The position numbers and the translations under genes are program-made. Positions 18,494 to 27,993 of a DNA stretch of 64,000 nt are shown piece after piece. Source of the DNA: Bradyrhizobium sp. CB3481 (lineage in GTDB: Bacteria > Pseudomonadota > Alphaproteobacteria > Rhizobiales > Xanthobacteraceae); NCBI RefSeq assembly GCF_029714305.1, contig NZ_CP121647.1:7398501-7462500 (forward strand). Direction: 5' to 3'. Below the pieces are notes generated by a model. It was not told the origin of the DNA. It saw only the letters and a list, made by a program, of their open reading frames with translations, and did not search any database. How positions within the stretch are numbered: position 1 is the stretch's first letter; each line of letters begins with the position of its first letter.

Positions 18494-18508
18494 AGGGGGC
18501 GACCGAGC

Positions 18509-19480
18509 ATGCAGACACTCGCACTGGCCTTTCTGGCTGCCACCGCGATCGGCGGCCTGGCCTGGGTATTCATCTATCCGATGCTGTCGGGCGAGCGGAA
18601 GGCCGAATCCCGCCGCGCCTCGATTGCCCGCAACGACGCGCCGGCGCGGCAGGCCGAGAAGACGCAGCGTTCCCGCCGCGAGCAGGTCGAGGGATCGCTG
18701 AAGGAGCTTGACGCCCGCCGCAAGAAAGACAAGGCCGTTCCGCTCTCGACTCGTCTGGCGCAGGCTGGCCTCGGAACATGGACGCCCCAGAAATTCTGGA
18801 TCATGTCCGGCATCTTCGCCGCCGTGGGCTTCGTGCTCGCCTTCTTCGTCGGCGGCTCGCTGCTCGGCGCTGTCGTGATGGCCTTCGGCACGGGCCTCGG
18901 CCTGCCGCGCTGGATGCTGAGCTATCTGAAGAAACGTCGCGAGAATGCATTCCTGAAGGCACTGCCCGACGCCGTCGACGTCATCGTGCGCGGCATCAAG
19001 GCCGGTCTGCCGCTGTTCGAATCGATCAAGGTGGTCGCCGCCGATTCGCCGGAACCGCTCAAGAGCGAGTTCAGCGCCATCATCGAAACCCAGACCATCG
19101 GCATGCCGCTCGGCGAGGCCTGCTCGCGGCTGTACGAGCGGATGCCGCTGCCGGAAGCGAACTTCTTCGGCATCGTGGTCGCGATCCAGCAGAAATCCGG
19201 CGGCAACCTGTCGGAAGCCCTCGGCAACCTCTCCAAGGTGCTGCGCGACCGCAAGAAAATGAAGGAAAAGATTCAGGCGATGTCGACGGAAGCCAAGGCC
19301 TCCGCGGGCATCATCGGCTCGCTGCCGCCGGCGGTGATGTTTCTGGTCTGGCTTTCGACGCCCGACTACATCTCGCTGCTCTGGAACACGCATCTCGGCC
19401 AGTTCATGCTGATGTGCTGCGTCGGTTGGATGACGATCGGCGTCCTGGTGATGAAAAAAATGATCAACTTCGATTTCTGA
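18509..19480 (+). CDS. tadB: Tad pilus inner-membrane platform protein TadB
   Basis: GspF-family platform protein that couples the CpaF ATPase to pilin assembly. The 323-residue product has an N-terminal helix, a basic linker, a central hydrophobic pair (FWIMSGIFAAVGFVLAFF), the T2SSF domain with LPDAVDVIVRGIKAG and GGNLSEALGNLS, and C-terminal helices. It follows cpaF by 15 bases and precedes the homologous tadC by 11 bases. TadB and TadC are expected to work as a heteromeric pair. Confidence 0.93.
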   Translation: MQTLALAFLAATAIGGLAWVFIYPMLSGERKAESRRASIARNDAPARQAEKTQRSRREQVEGSLKELDARRKKDKAVPLSTRLAQAGLGTWTPQKFWIMSGIFAAVGFVLAFFVGGSLLGAVVMAFGTGLGLPRWMLSYLKKRRENAFLKALPDAVDVIVRGIKAGLPLFESIKVVAADSPEPLKSEFSAIIETQTIGMPLGEACSRLYERMPLPEANFFGIVVAIQQKSGGNLSEALGNLSKVLRDRKKMKEKIQAMSTEAKASAGIIGSLPPAVMFLVWLSTPDYISLLWNTHLGQFMLMCCVGWMTIGVLVMKKMINFDF

Positions 19481-19491
19481 CGGGTACGGCC

Positions 19492-20466
19492 ATGATTGAT
19501 TTTCTGATCGCCAAGATGCACGACGCGCGGTTCATGACCATGCTGCTTGCCGCCATTGCGGCGAGCGCGACCGCCTATACCCTGATCATGCCACTGTTCG
19601 CCGGCGAAGGCCTTGCCAAGCGCATGAAGGCGGTGGCCAACGAGCGCGAGCGGCTGCGGCAGCGCGAGCGCGAGCGCCTCAACAAGTCGGAGAAGGTATC
19701 GCTCCGGCAGAGCCCGAAGCAGCTCGTCTCCAAGGTGGTGGAAGACTTCAACCTGACCAAATGGCTGGCGCAGGAAGCCGCACGCGACAAGCTCATCATG
19801 GCCGGCTATCGCGGCCACGCGCCCTATGTGACGTTCCTGTTCGCTCGCGCAGTGACGCCGATCGTGCTGTTCCTCGGCGCGGCGCTCTACGTGTTCGTGA
19901 TCACGCAGATGGACAAGCCGCTGACGATCAAGCTCGGCATCTGCATCGGCGCCGCCTATCTCGGCCTGCAGGCACCAATGCTGTTCCTGAAGAACGCCAT
20001 CAGCAAGCGCCAGCTCTCCATCAAGCGCGCCTTCCCCGATGCGCTCGATTTGCTGCTGATCTGCATCGAATCCGGCATGTCGGTCGAAGTCGCCTTCCGC
20101 AAGGTCTCTACCGAAATCGCCTCGCAGTCGGTCGCACTGTCGGAGGAATTCGCGCTAACCACGGCAGAGCTTTCCTACCTGCAAGACCGCAAGGTTGCCT
20201 ATGAGAACCTCTCCAAGCGCACCGGGCTGGAAGGCGTCAAATCGGTCTGTCTGGCGCTGATGCAGTCGGAACGCTACGGCACCCCGCTCGGCCAGAGCCT
20301 GCGCGTGATGGCCCAGGAAAATCGCGACATGCGAATGACCGAGGCCGAGAAGAAGGCGGCCGCATTGCCGCCGAAGCTGACGGTGCCGATGATCCTGTTC
20401 TTCCTGCCGTGCCTGTTCATCGTCATTCTCGGGCCGACCTACATCAAGCTCCAGGCAATGAACTAG
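19492..20466 (+). CDS. tadC: Tad pilus inner-membrane platform protein TadC
   Basis: Second GspF-family platform subunit, 324 residues. The T2SSF domain shows AFPDALDLLLICIESGMSV and the repeat-like GTPLGQSLRVMAQENR, followed by the conserved C-terminal helix LFFLPCLFIVILGPTYIK. The ATG at 19492 lies 11 bases after tadB; the open frame continues upstream through tadB only as a shadow. Its TAG stop touches a palindromic repeat, which ends the operon. Confidence 0.93.
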   Translation: MIDFLIAKMHDARFMTMLLAAIAASATAYTLIMPLFAGEGLAKRMKAVANERERLRQRERERLNKSEKVSLRQSPKQLVSKVVEDFNLTKWLAQEAARDKLIMAGYRGHAPYVTFLFARAVTPIVLFLGAALYVFVITQMDKPLTIKLGICIGAAYLGLQAPMLFLKNAISKRQLSIKRAFPDALDLLLICIESGMSVEVAFRKVSTEIASQSVALSEEFALTTAELSYLQDRKVAYENLSKRTGLEGVKSVCLALMQSERYGTPLGQSLRVMAQENRDMRMTEAEKKAAALPPKLTVPMILFFLPCLFIVILGPTYIKLQAMN

Positions 20467-20567
20467 AGCATGATCCGGAAAAGTGTGAAGCGGTTTTCCG
20501 AAAAGATCATGCTCAAACAAAGACCTAAAGCGCGATGACGATTCATGCAAATCTCATCGCGCTTTAG
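20466..20567. repeat. Two-hairpin intergenic palindromic repeat
   Basis: First hairpin: GAGCATGATC (20466-20475) pairs with GATCATGCTC (20505-20514), and inside it CGGAAAA pairs with TTTTCCG. Second hairpin: CTAAAGCGCGATGA (20525-20538) pairs perfectly with TCATCGCGCTTTAG (20554-20567). This combination is a familiar dispersed repeat in Bradyrhizobium-type genomes, recognised from memory. It abuts the tadC stop codon. Confidence 0.8.
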
Positions 20568-20574
20568 AGGCGAA

Positions 20575-20600
20575 AACGGCGCGGCGAATGCCGCGCCGTT
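20575..20600. terminator. Strong GC hairpin between convergent tadC and tadD
   Basis: AACGGCGCGGC (20575-20585) pairs with GCCGCGCCGTT (20590-20600) across a GAAT loop. A T-tract is lacking, so it could end transcription only weakly. A second hairpin, CGATCCGCCG/CGGCGGATCG at 20663-20697, lies nearer the tadD stop codon and may serve that gene. Confidence 0.5.
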
Positions 20601-20744
20601 CGACCTTCAATGTCGCGCCGCCCCGACCATACCGGCTCAGTAAAATCCCGGACAGCACCGCCCGATCCGCCGTCAGCCATTGCGCTGCGGCGGATCGTTC
20701 ATTTGTGAAAGCTGATGGCTGCAGCCGCGACGGCGGCGAGGATC

Positions 20745-21587
20745 TCAATCCCGGTTGAGAGCTGCGACCGGGACGGTCGCCCGGCTGCCGGGCGGACGCG
20801 AATTGTCCTTGTCCTTGCGGCTCAGCATTTCCCGCAGATAGGCCACGTTGGCGGCGGCCTCATCGGCGGGCAGGTCGCCCTTGGCGATGGTCTCGGCTTC
20901 CGCGAACCGGCCCTCGAGGCCAACCACGAGCGCCAGATTCTGCCGCACCCTGGCATCGGCGCGCGGATTGGAATAGGCCCGCCGCAGCGTCTCCTCGGCC
21001 TGCGGCAATTCCCGCGTCAGCATGTAGGAAAGGCCAAGATTGGACAGCACCGAGGGCTCTTCCGGCGCGAGTTTCAGCGCGCTCGCATAGTAGCGGCGCG
21101 CCTCGTCGTGCTTGCCCATCTTGTCGAGCGTGGTGCCCTGCACCGAAAGGATGCGCCAGTCGGGATTGGCGGGCGAATGGGCGCGGCTCAGCACGTCGAA
21201 CGCGGCCTGCGAATTGCCGTTGTCGGCGAGCGCACGGCCGTAAGCCGCGAGCAATGTCTTGTTGCCGGGATGAGCAAGGGTGGCCTGCTCGAGCACGGCG
21301 GCGGCCTGCGCGCGCTGGCCGTTGGCACGGAGCGCCTGGCCATAGCCCAGTGCCGCCTCGGCATCCCTGGGGTTGGCGCGATAACGCTCGCCATAGACTT
21401 CGGCGGCGCGGTGCGGATCCTCGGGGGCAGCGGTCTGTGCCTTTGACGACGATGAGGTTAGCGACCCCGTGATATCAGACATGGTCTGGCAGCCGCCGAG
21501 GCCAACGGCCAAAATCGCCGTTACGGCCGCGGAGGACAGGAACCGGACAAAGCAGAAGGACCCGGCATGGCTGGACGGTCGACGCAT
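20745..21587 (-). CDS. tadD: TPR lipoprotein TadD
   Basis: Outer-membrane lipoprotein of the Tad system thought to help secretin assembly. The 280-residue product has a signal peptide with lipobox LGGC (about residue 33), a Ser/Thr-rich linker and about five tetratricopeptide repeats, such as AALGYGQALRANGQRAQAA and PSVLSNLGLSYMLTRELPQ. It is convergent with tadC rather than in the operon. A possible CtrA-like element, TTAA-N7-TTAG on the minus strand at 21654-21668, lies about 70 bases upstream. Confidence 0.87.
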   Translation of the reverse strand: MRRPSSHAGSFCFVRFLSSAAVTAILAVGLGGCQTMSDITGSLTSSSSKAQTAAPEDPHRAAEVYGERYRANPRDAEAALGYGQALRANGQRAQAAAVLEQATLAHPGNKTLLAAYGRALADNGNSQAAFDVLSRAHSPANPDWRILSVQGTTLDKMGKHDEARRYYASALKLAPEEPSVLSNLGLSYMLTRELPQAEETLRRAYSNPRADARVRQNLALVVGLEGRFAEAETIAKGDLPADEAAANVAYLREMLSRKDKDNSRPPGSRATVPVAALNRD

Positions 21588-21715
21588 GGCAACTTCAACT
21601 CACGAAAAAGGGCTGACGGATGGAGCCAACAAGCCAGCAATAGACTGTTAACCCTAACGGCCGGTTAATCGGCCGTGCTATGCCAAACCTCAACCTGCCC
21701 CCTCGCGAGACAAGC

Positions 21716-23098
21716 ATGCCCTTCCCGTTCGAGACCGCGCCCGCCCCATCAGCCGTTCCCATTACCTTCGCCACCAAGACGACCTGGGACGCGATCGCCA
21801 AAGAGCTTCCCGAGCAGGCCCGGCAATTCGCCTCGGCCAATGATTTTACCGCCAAGCCTGGCAAGTGCCTGACGCTGCCGGCACCCGACGGACAGATCGC
21901 GCAGGTCCTGTTCGGTCTCGAGGACGAGAGCAGCGGGTCGCGCGACCTGTTCCGGGCCGGCGCGCTGCCAGGACTGCTGCCGCCCGGCGTCTACCGTTTC
22001 GCCAATGCGCCGCACGATACGCGGCTCGCGACGCTCGCCTTCGCGCTCGGCAGCTACCGCTTCGGCCGCTACCGCAAGGCGGACAAGCCCGAGGTCCGCC
22101 TGGTGCCACCCGAAGGCATCGATGTCGCCGACATCGCGCGGATGGCGGAAGCGGCCGCGCTGGCGCGGGACCTGATCAACACGCCATCCAATGACATGGG
22201 ACCGGAGCAGCTGGCGGACGCCGTAAAGGCCCTGGCGGAGCGCTACGGCGCAGATTTCGGCTGCATCACCGGCGACGAGCTGGTGCAGCAGAACTTTCCG
22301 CTGATCCACGCAGTCGGCATGGCCTCGACGCGCGCCCCGCGCCTGATCGACATGAGCTGGGGCGATGCTTCCCACCCCAAGGTGACGCTGGTCGGCAAGG
22401 GCGTCTGCTTTGATACCGGCGGCCTCGACCTGAAACCGTCCAGCGGCATGCTGGTCATGAAGAAGGACATGGGTGGTGCCGCCAACGTGCTGGCGCTGGC
22501 GCAGATGGTGATGGATGCAAAGCTGAAGGTTCGGCTGCGCGTCCTGATCCCGGCGGTGGAGAATGCGGTCGCCGGCAACGCCTTCCGTCCGCTCGACATC
22601 TTCAAATCGCGCAAGGGGCCGACGGTCGAGATCGGTAACACCGATGCCGAGGGGCGGTTGGTGCTGGCAGATGCACTGGCGCTGGCGGACGAGGAGAAGC
22701 CGGATATTCTGATCGACCTGGGCACGCTGACCGGCGCGGCGCGGGTGGCGCTGGGGCCGGACTTGCCGCCCTTTTACACCCATGATGAGACGCTGGCCGA
22801 AAGCATCGCTATCCATGCGAAGCGGGAGAACGATCCGTTGTGGCGAATGCCGCTGTGGCTGCCCTATGATTCCTGGCTAGATTCGAAAGTGGCCGACATC
22901 AACAATGCACCAAGCGGCGGCTTTGCCGGCTCGATCACCTGCGCGCTGTTCCTGCAGCGCTTCGTCACCGACGCCAAAAGCTGGCTGCATGTCGATATCT
23001 ACGGCTGGACCCCATCAGCAAAGCCTGCGCGTCCCGAAGGCGGCGAATGCCAGGCCGCGCGCGCGATCTACAAACTGTTGAGCGAACGCTATGGATGA
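21716..23098 (+). CDS. Leucyl aminopeptidase family protein (M17)
   Basis: Cytosolic di-zinc or manganese aminopeptidase that trims N-terminal residues from peptides. Metal-binding and catalytic segments are GKGVCFDTGGLDLKP, the MKKDMGGAA stretch and NTDAEGR (308-314). The 460-residue form starts at MPFPFE (21716); an ATG at 21680 adds 12 residues with no better ribosome site. It resembles the shorter PepB-like group more than classical PepA. It overlaps the next gene by eight bases, so peptide hydrolysis and cell-wall hydrolysis are translationally linked. Confidence 0.9.
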   Translation: MPFPFETAPAPSAVPITFATKTTWDAIAKELPEQARQFASANDFTAKPGKCLTLPAPDGQIAQVLFGLEDESSGSRDLFRAGALPGLLPPGVYRFANAPHDTRLATLAFALGSYRFGRYRKADKPEVRLVPPEGIDVADIARMAEAAALARDLINTPSNDMGPEQLADAVKALAERYGADFGCITGDELVQQNFPLIHAVGMASTRAPRLIDMSWGDASHPKVTLVGKGVCFDTGGLDLKPSSGMLVMKKDMGGAANVLALAQMVMDAKLKVRLRVLIPAVENAVAGNAFRPLDIFKSRKGPTVEIGNTDAEGRLVLADALALADEEKPDILIDLGTLTGAARVALGPDLPPFYTHDETLAESIAIHAKRENDPLWRMPLWLPYDSWLDSKVADINNAPSGGFAGSITCALFLQRFVTDAKSWLHVDIYGWTPSAKPARPEGGECQAARAIYKLLSERYG

Positions 23099-23933
23099 TC
23101 CGCGCCTGACGCCGGCACGGCCCGAGGTTGCCGCAAAATATCTCGAAGGCAGGGTCAAGGCCGTGCGCTTCGTCGAGGGCGAGGTGTTCGAGGTGAAAGA
23201 GGCGATCGCGCCGCTGCGACAACTCCCTGCACCCGATGCCGAGTTGATGACGCAGGCGCTGAAAGGCGATCGCGTGACGATCTACGACCACAACGGCGAA
23301 GGCTGGGCCTGGGGCCAGCTGGGCAGCGACGGTTATGTCGGCTGGTTGCCGGAGAGCTCGCTGGCGCAGCCCGCAGCGCCGGCGACGCACAAGGTCACCG
23401 CGCTCTGGACTTTTGGCTTTCCCGGGCCGTCGATCAAGTTGCCGCCGGCCGCCACGCTTCCGATGGGCGCTGAGATCGCGATCGTCCGTGACGAAGGTAC
23501 ATTCGCGGTCGATGCCGACGGTTACTTCCTGCCGCGGCAGCACCTTGGGCCGCGCGACGCCAAGATGCCCGATTTCGTCGCTGTCGCCGAGCGCTTCGTC
23601 GGCACGCCCTATCTCTGGGGCGGCAAGAGTGCCTTCGGTATCGACTGCTCCGGCCTCGTCCAGGTCTCGCTCACCGCCGCCGGCACCGGCTGCCCGCGCG
23701 ACAGCGACATGCAGCAGGATAGCCTCGGCCGAGCCTTGAACCCCGCTGAGATGACAAAGCTGCAGCGCGGCGACCTGATCTTCTGGAAGGGCCACGTCGC
23801 GATCGTCCGCGATGCCGACACCATGGTACATGCCAACGCGCATCACATGGCGACGGTGGTGGAGAACACGCGGGACGCGATCGCGCGGATCAAGGCCGCG
23901 GGAAGCGACGTGACAGCGATCAAGCGGTTGTAG
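23091..23933 (+). CDS. NlpC/P60 cell-wall hydrolase with SH3 domain
   Basis: Cysteine peptidase of family C40 that cuts stem peptides of peptidoglycan, 280 residues. An SH3b-like domain near residues 50-90 (QALKGDRVTIYDHNGEGWA) precedes the catalytic domain with GIDCSGL (Cys186), GDLIFWKGHVAIV (His) and HANAHH. No signal peptide is obvious, so it may act on imported muropeptides as recycling enzymes do. It starts eight bases inside the aminopeptidase gene, which supports a joint role in degrading murein-derived peptides; that link is inference. Confidence 0.88.
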   Translation: MDDPRLTPARPEVAAKYLEGRVKAVRFVEGEVFEVKEAIAPLRQLPAPDAELMTQALKGDRVTIYDHNGEGWAWGQLGSDGYVGWLPESSLAQPAAPATHKVTALWTFGFPGPSIKLPPAATLPMGAEIAIVRDEGTFAVDADGYFLPRQHLGPRDAKMPDFVAVAERFVGTPYLWGGKSAFGIDCSGLVQVSLTAAGTGCPRDSDMQQDSLGRALNPAEMTKLQRGDLIFWKGHVAIVRDADTMVHANAHHMATVVENTRDAIARIKAAGSDVTAIKRL

Positions 23934-23949
23934 CGCCGTAAGCTCCACT

Positions 23950-24049
23950 GTCATCACCCGCGAAAGCGGGTGATCCAGTGTTCCAGAGACATTCGTGATT
24001 GAGAAGCCGCGGCGTACTGGATCCCCCGCCTTCGCGGGGGATGATGACC
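23950..24049. repeat. Palindromic repeat, GATCC-core type, copy 1
   Basis: TCATCACCCGCGAAAGCGGGTGATCC forms one hairpin and GGATCCCCCGCCTTCGCGGGGGATGA a second; the outer ends are also complementary. It fills the space between the convergent NlpC/P60 and yejF genes. Related copies are at 43873-43973, 47247-47369 and 48580-48673. Confidence 0.8.
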
Positions 24050-24076
24050 TTCATTGGGGCTCCGACAACGCCCCTA

Positions 24077-25690
<1,614 letters not shown>

Positions 25691-25702
25691 GCGCTAGCCT
25701 CG

Positions 25703-26881
25703 TTACCGGAACGTCTTGCGGGGGTCGAAGGCGTCGCGCGCGGCTTCGCCGATGAAGATCAAAAGCGACAGCATGATCGCAACCGAGAAGAAGCCCGTGA
25801 AGCCGAGCCACGGCGCCTGCACATTGGCTTTTGCCTGCGACAACAGTTCGCCAAGCGAGGGCGAGCCCGGCGGCAGCCCGAAGCCGAGGAAATCCAGCGC
25901 CGTCAGCGTCATCACCGAGGACGACACGATGAAGGGCAGGAACGTCATGGTCGCGACCATCGCGTTCGGCAGCAAATGACGGAACATGATCACGGGATTG
26001 GGAACGCCGAGCGCCCTCGCCGCCTGGATGTATTCGAAGTTTCGCCCGCGCAGGAATTCGGCGCGCACCAGCCCGACCAGCGCCACCCAGGAGAACAGCA
26101 GCAGGATGCCGAGCAGGACGAAGAAGCCCGGCACCAGCACCGACGACAGGATCAACAGCAGATACAGCGAGGGAATGGCGGTCCAGACCTCAATCAGCCG
26201 CTGAAAGGTCAGATCGATCCAGCCGCCGAAATAACCCTGCACGCCGCCGGCCGCGATGCCGATGATCGAGGAAACAATCGTCAGCGTCAGTCCGAACAGC
26301 ACCGAGATGCGGAAACCATAGATCAGCCGCGCGACCACGTCGCGGCCCTGATCGTCGGTGCCGAGCCAGTTATATTCGAGGTCGCTGCAGCTCTTAAGCC
26401 CCTTCTTCTGCACGACATCCTTGCACTGGGCTTCCGTCAGCATCCAAGTCGGCGGCGACGGCGCCGGCGTCGGCAGATCGAGATTGTGGGTGTGATAGGA
26501 AAAGCGGATCAGCGGCCAGACGATGGTGCCGCCCTTCGCCGCGATCTGCTTCTGCAGGTACGGATCGCGATAATCGGCCGACGTCTCGAAGTCGCCGCCG
26601 AAAGTGGTTTCGGAATAGTTGACGAAGGCCGGCCAATAGAGATGACCGTCATATTTGATCAGGAACGGCCGGTCGTTGGCGATCAGCTCGGCGAACAGCG
26701 AGATCACGAACAGAAACGTGAAGATCCAGAACGACCAGTAGCCACGGTGGTTGGCCTTGAAGTTCTGCCAGCGGCGGCGGTTGAGTGGCGACGGCGCGAA
26801 GGCGTGGCGGGTGACGGGAACGGCTCCGCCGAGCGGCGATTGCGTCGAGGTCTCTATCGGCTTGGGCGCAGTAATCGTCAT
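25703..26881 (-). CDS. yejE: Peptide ABC transporter permease YejE
   Basis: Inner-membrane permease, 392 residues. An N-terminal cytoplasmic segment and first helix are followed by a long periplasmic insertion (about residues 60-170) typical of YejE, then five helices with the permease EAA-type loop (QAARALGVPNPVIMFRHLLP). Its start codon shares one base with the yejB stop (TGATG), indicating coupled translation. Confidence 0.93.
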   Translation of the reverse strand: MTITAPKPIETSTQSPLGGAVPVTRHAFAPSPLNRRRWQNFKANHRGYWSFWIFTFLFVISLFAELIANDRPFLIKYDGHLYWPAFVNYSETTFGGDFETSADYRDPYLQKQIAAKGGTIVWPLIRFSYHTHNLDLPTPAPSPPTWMLTEAQCKDVVQKKGLKSCSDLEYNWLGTDDQGRDVVARLIYGFRISVLFGLTLTIVSSIIGIAAGGVQGYFGGWIDLTFQRLIEVWTAIPSLYLLLILSSVLVPGFFVLLGILLLFSWVALVGLVRAEFLRGRNFEYIQAARALGVPNPVIMFRHLLPNAMVATMTFLPFIVSSSVMTLTALDFLGFGLPPGSPSLGELLSQAKANVQAPWLGFTGFFSVAIMLSLLIFIGEAARDAFDPRKTFR

Positions 26882-27990
26882 CAGACCTCACGCGCCTCGA
26901 AGTCGATCCGCGGATCGACCCACATATAGGTGAGGTCCGAGATCAAATTGACCACGAGGCCGACCAGCGAAAAGATGAACAGCGTTCCGAACACCACGGG
27001 GTAGTCGCGATTCAGCACGCTCTCGAAACCGAGCAAACCCAGGCCGTCGAGCGAGAAGATGGTTTCGATCAACAGCGAGCCGGAGAAGAAAGCGTGGATG
27101 AACGTGCTCGGAAAGCCCGCGATCACGATCAGCATCGCGTTGCGGAAGATGTGGCCGTACAGCACCTGCCGCTCGCTGCAGCCTTTTGCGCGCGCGGTCA
27201 TCACATACTGCTTGCGGATCTCGTCGAGGAAGGAGTTCTTGGTGAGTAGCGTCATGGTGGCGAAGGCGCCGAGCGCCATCGAGATCAGCGGCAGCGTGAT
27301 GTGCCAGAAATAATCGATGATCTTCCAGTACCAGGGGAATTGCGCCCAGCCGTCGGAGGTCAATCCGCGCAGCGGGAACAGATTGAAGAACGAGCCGCCG
27401 GCGAACAGGATGATCAGGAGGATCGCGAACAGGAAACCCGGGATCGCAAAGCCGATGATGATCACCGCCGAGGTCCAGGTATCGAACTTTGAGCCGTCCG
27501 CGACGGCCTTGCGGACACCGAGCGGGATCGAGATCAGATAGGTCAGGAGCGTCATCCAGATCCCGAGCGACATCGAGACCGGCAGCTTCTCCTTGATGAG
27601 CTGGAGCACGCTGACATCGCGGAAATAGCTTTTGCCGAAGTCGAAGCGGGCGAAATTCCACAGCATCAGCGCGAAGCGTTCCGGCGCCGGCTTGTCGAAG
27701 CCGAACTGGACCTCGAGCTTCTTGATGAAGTCGGGATCGAGCCCCTGCGCGCCGCGATATTTCGAACTGACGGCGTCCGCGGCGGCGCCAACCTGGCCGC
27801 CCCGCGCGCCGAAGTCGCCGCCGCCGCCCGATACCCTGGAGGTCCCGCCGGTATCGGCTCCGGAAAGCTGCGCGATGACGCGCTCGACCGGACCGCCGGG
27901 CGCGAACTGCACGACGACGAACGACACCAGGAGGATGCCCAGGAGCGTTGGAACCATCAGGAGAATGCGGCGGGCGATATAGGCGGTCAT
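26881..27990 (-). CDS. yejB: Peptide ABC transporter permease YejB
   Basis: Inner-membrane permease partner of YejE, 369 residues. The N-terminal helix ([19 protein letters not shown]) is followed by a periplasmic loop with a Gly-rich insertion ([12 protein letters not shown]) and [19 protein letters not shown], usual in YejB, then five helices with the EAA-type motif [20 protein letters not shown]. It starts three bases after the upstream yejA stop. Confidence 0.93.
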   Translation of the reverse strand: MTAYIARRILLMVPTLLGILLVSFVVVQFAPGGPVERVIAQLSGADTGGTSRVSGGGGDFGARGGQVGAAADAVSSKYRGAQGLDPDFIKKLEVQFGFDKPAPERFALMLWNFARFDFGKSYFRDVSVLQLIKEKLPVSMSLGIWMTLLTYLISIPLGVRKAVADGSKFDTWTSAVIIIGFAIPGFLFAILLIILFAGGSFFNLFPLRGLTSDGWAQFPWYWKIIDYFWHITLPLISMALGAFATMTLLTKNSFLDEIRKQYVMTARAKGCSERQVLYGHIFRNAMLIVIAGFPSTFIHAFFSGSLLIETIFSLDGLGLLGFESVLNRDYPVVFGTLFIFSLVGLVVNLISDLTYMWVDPRIDFEAREV

Positions 27991-27993
27991 GAG

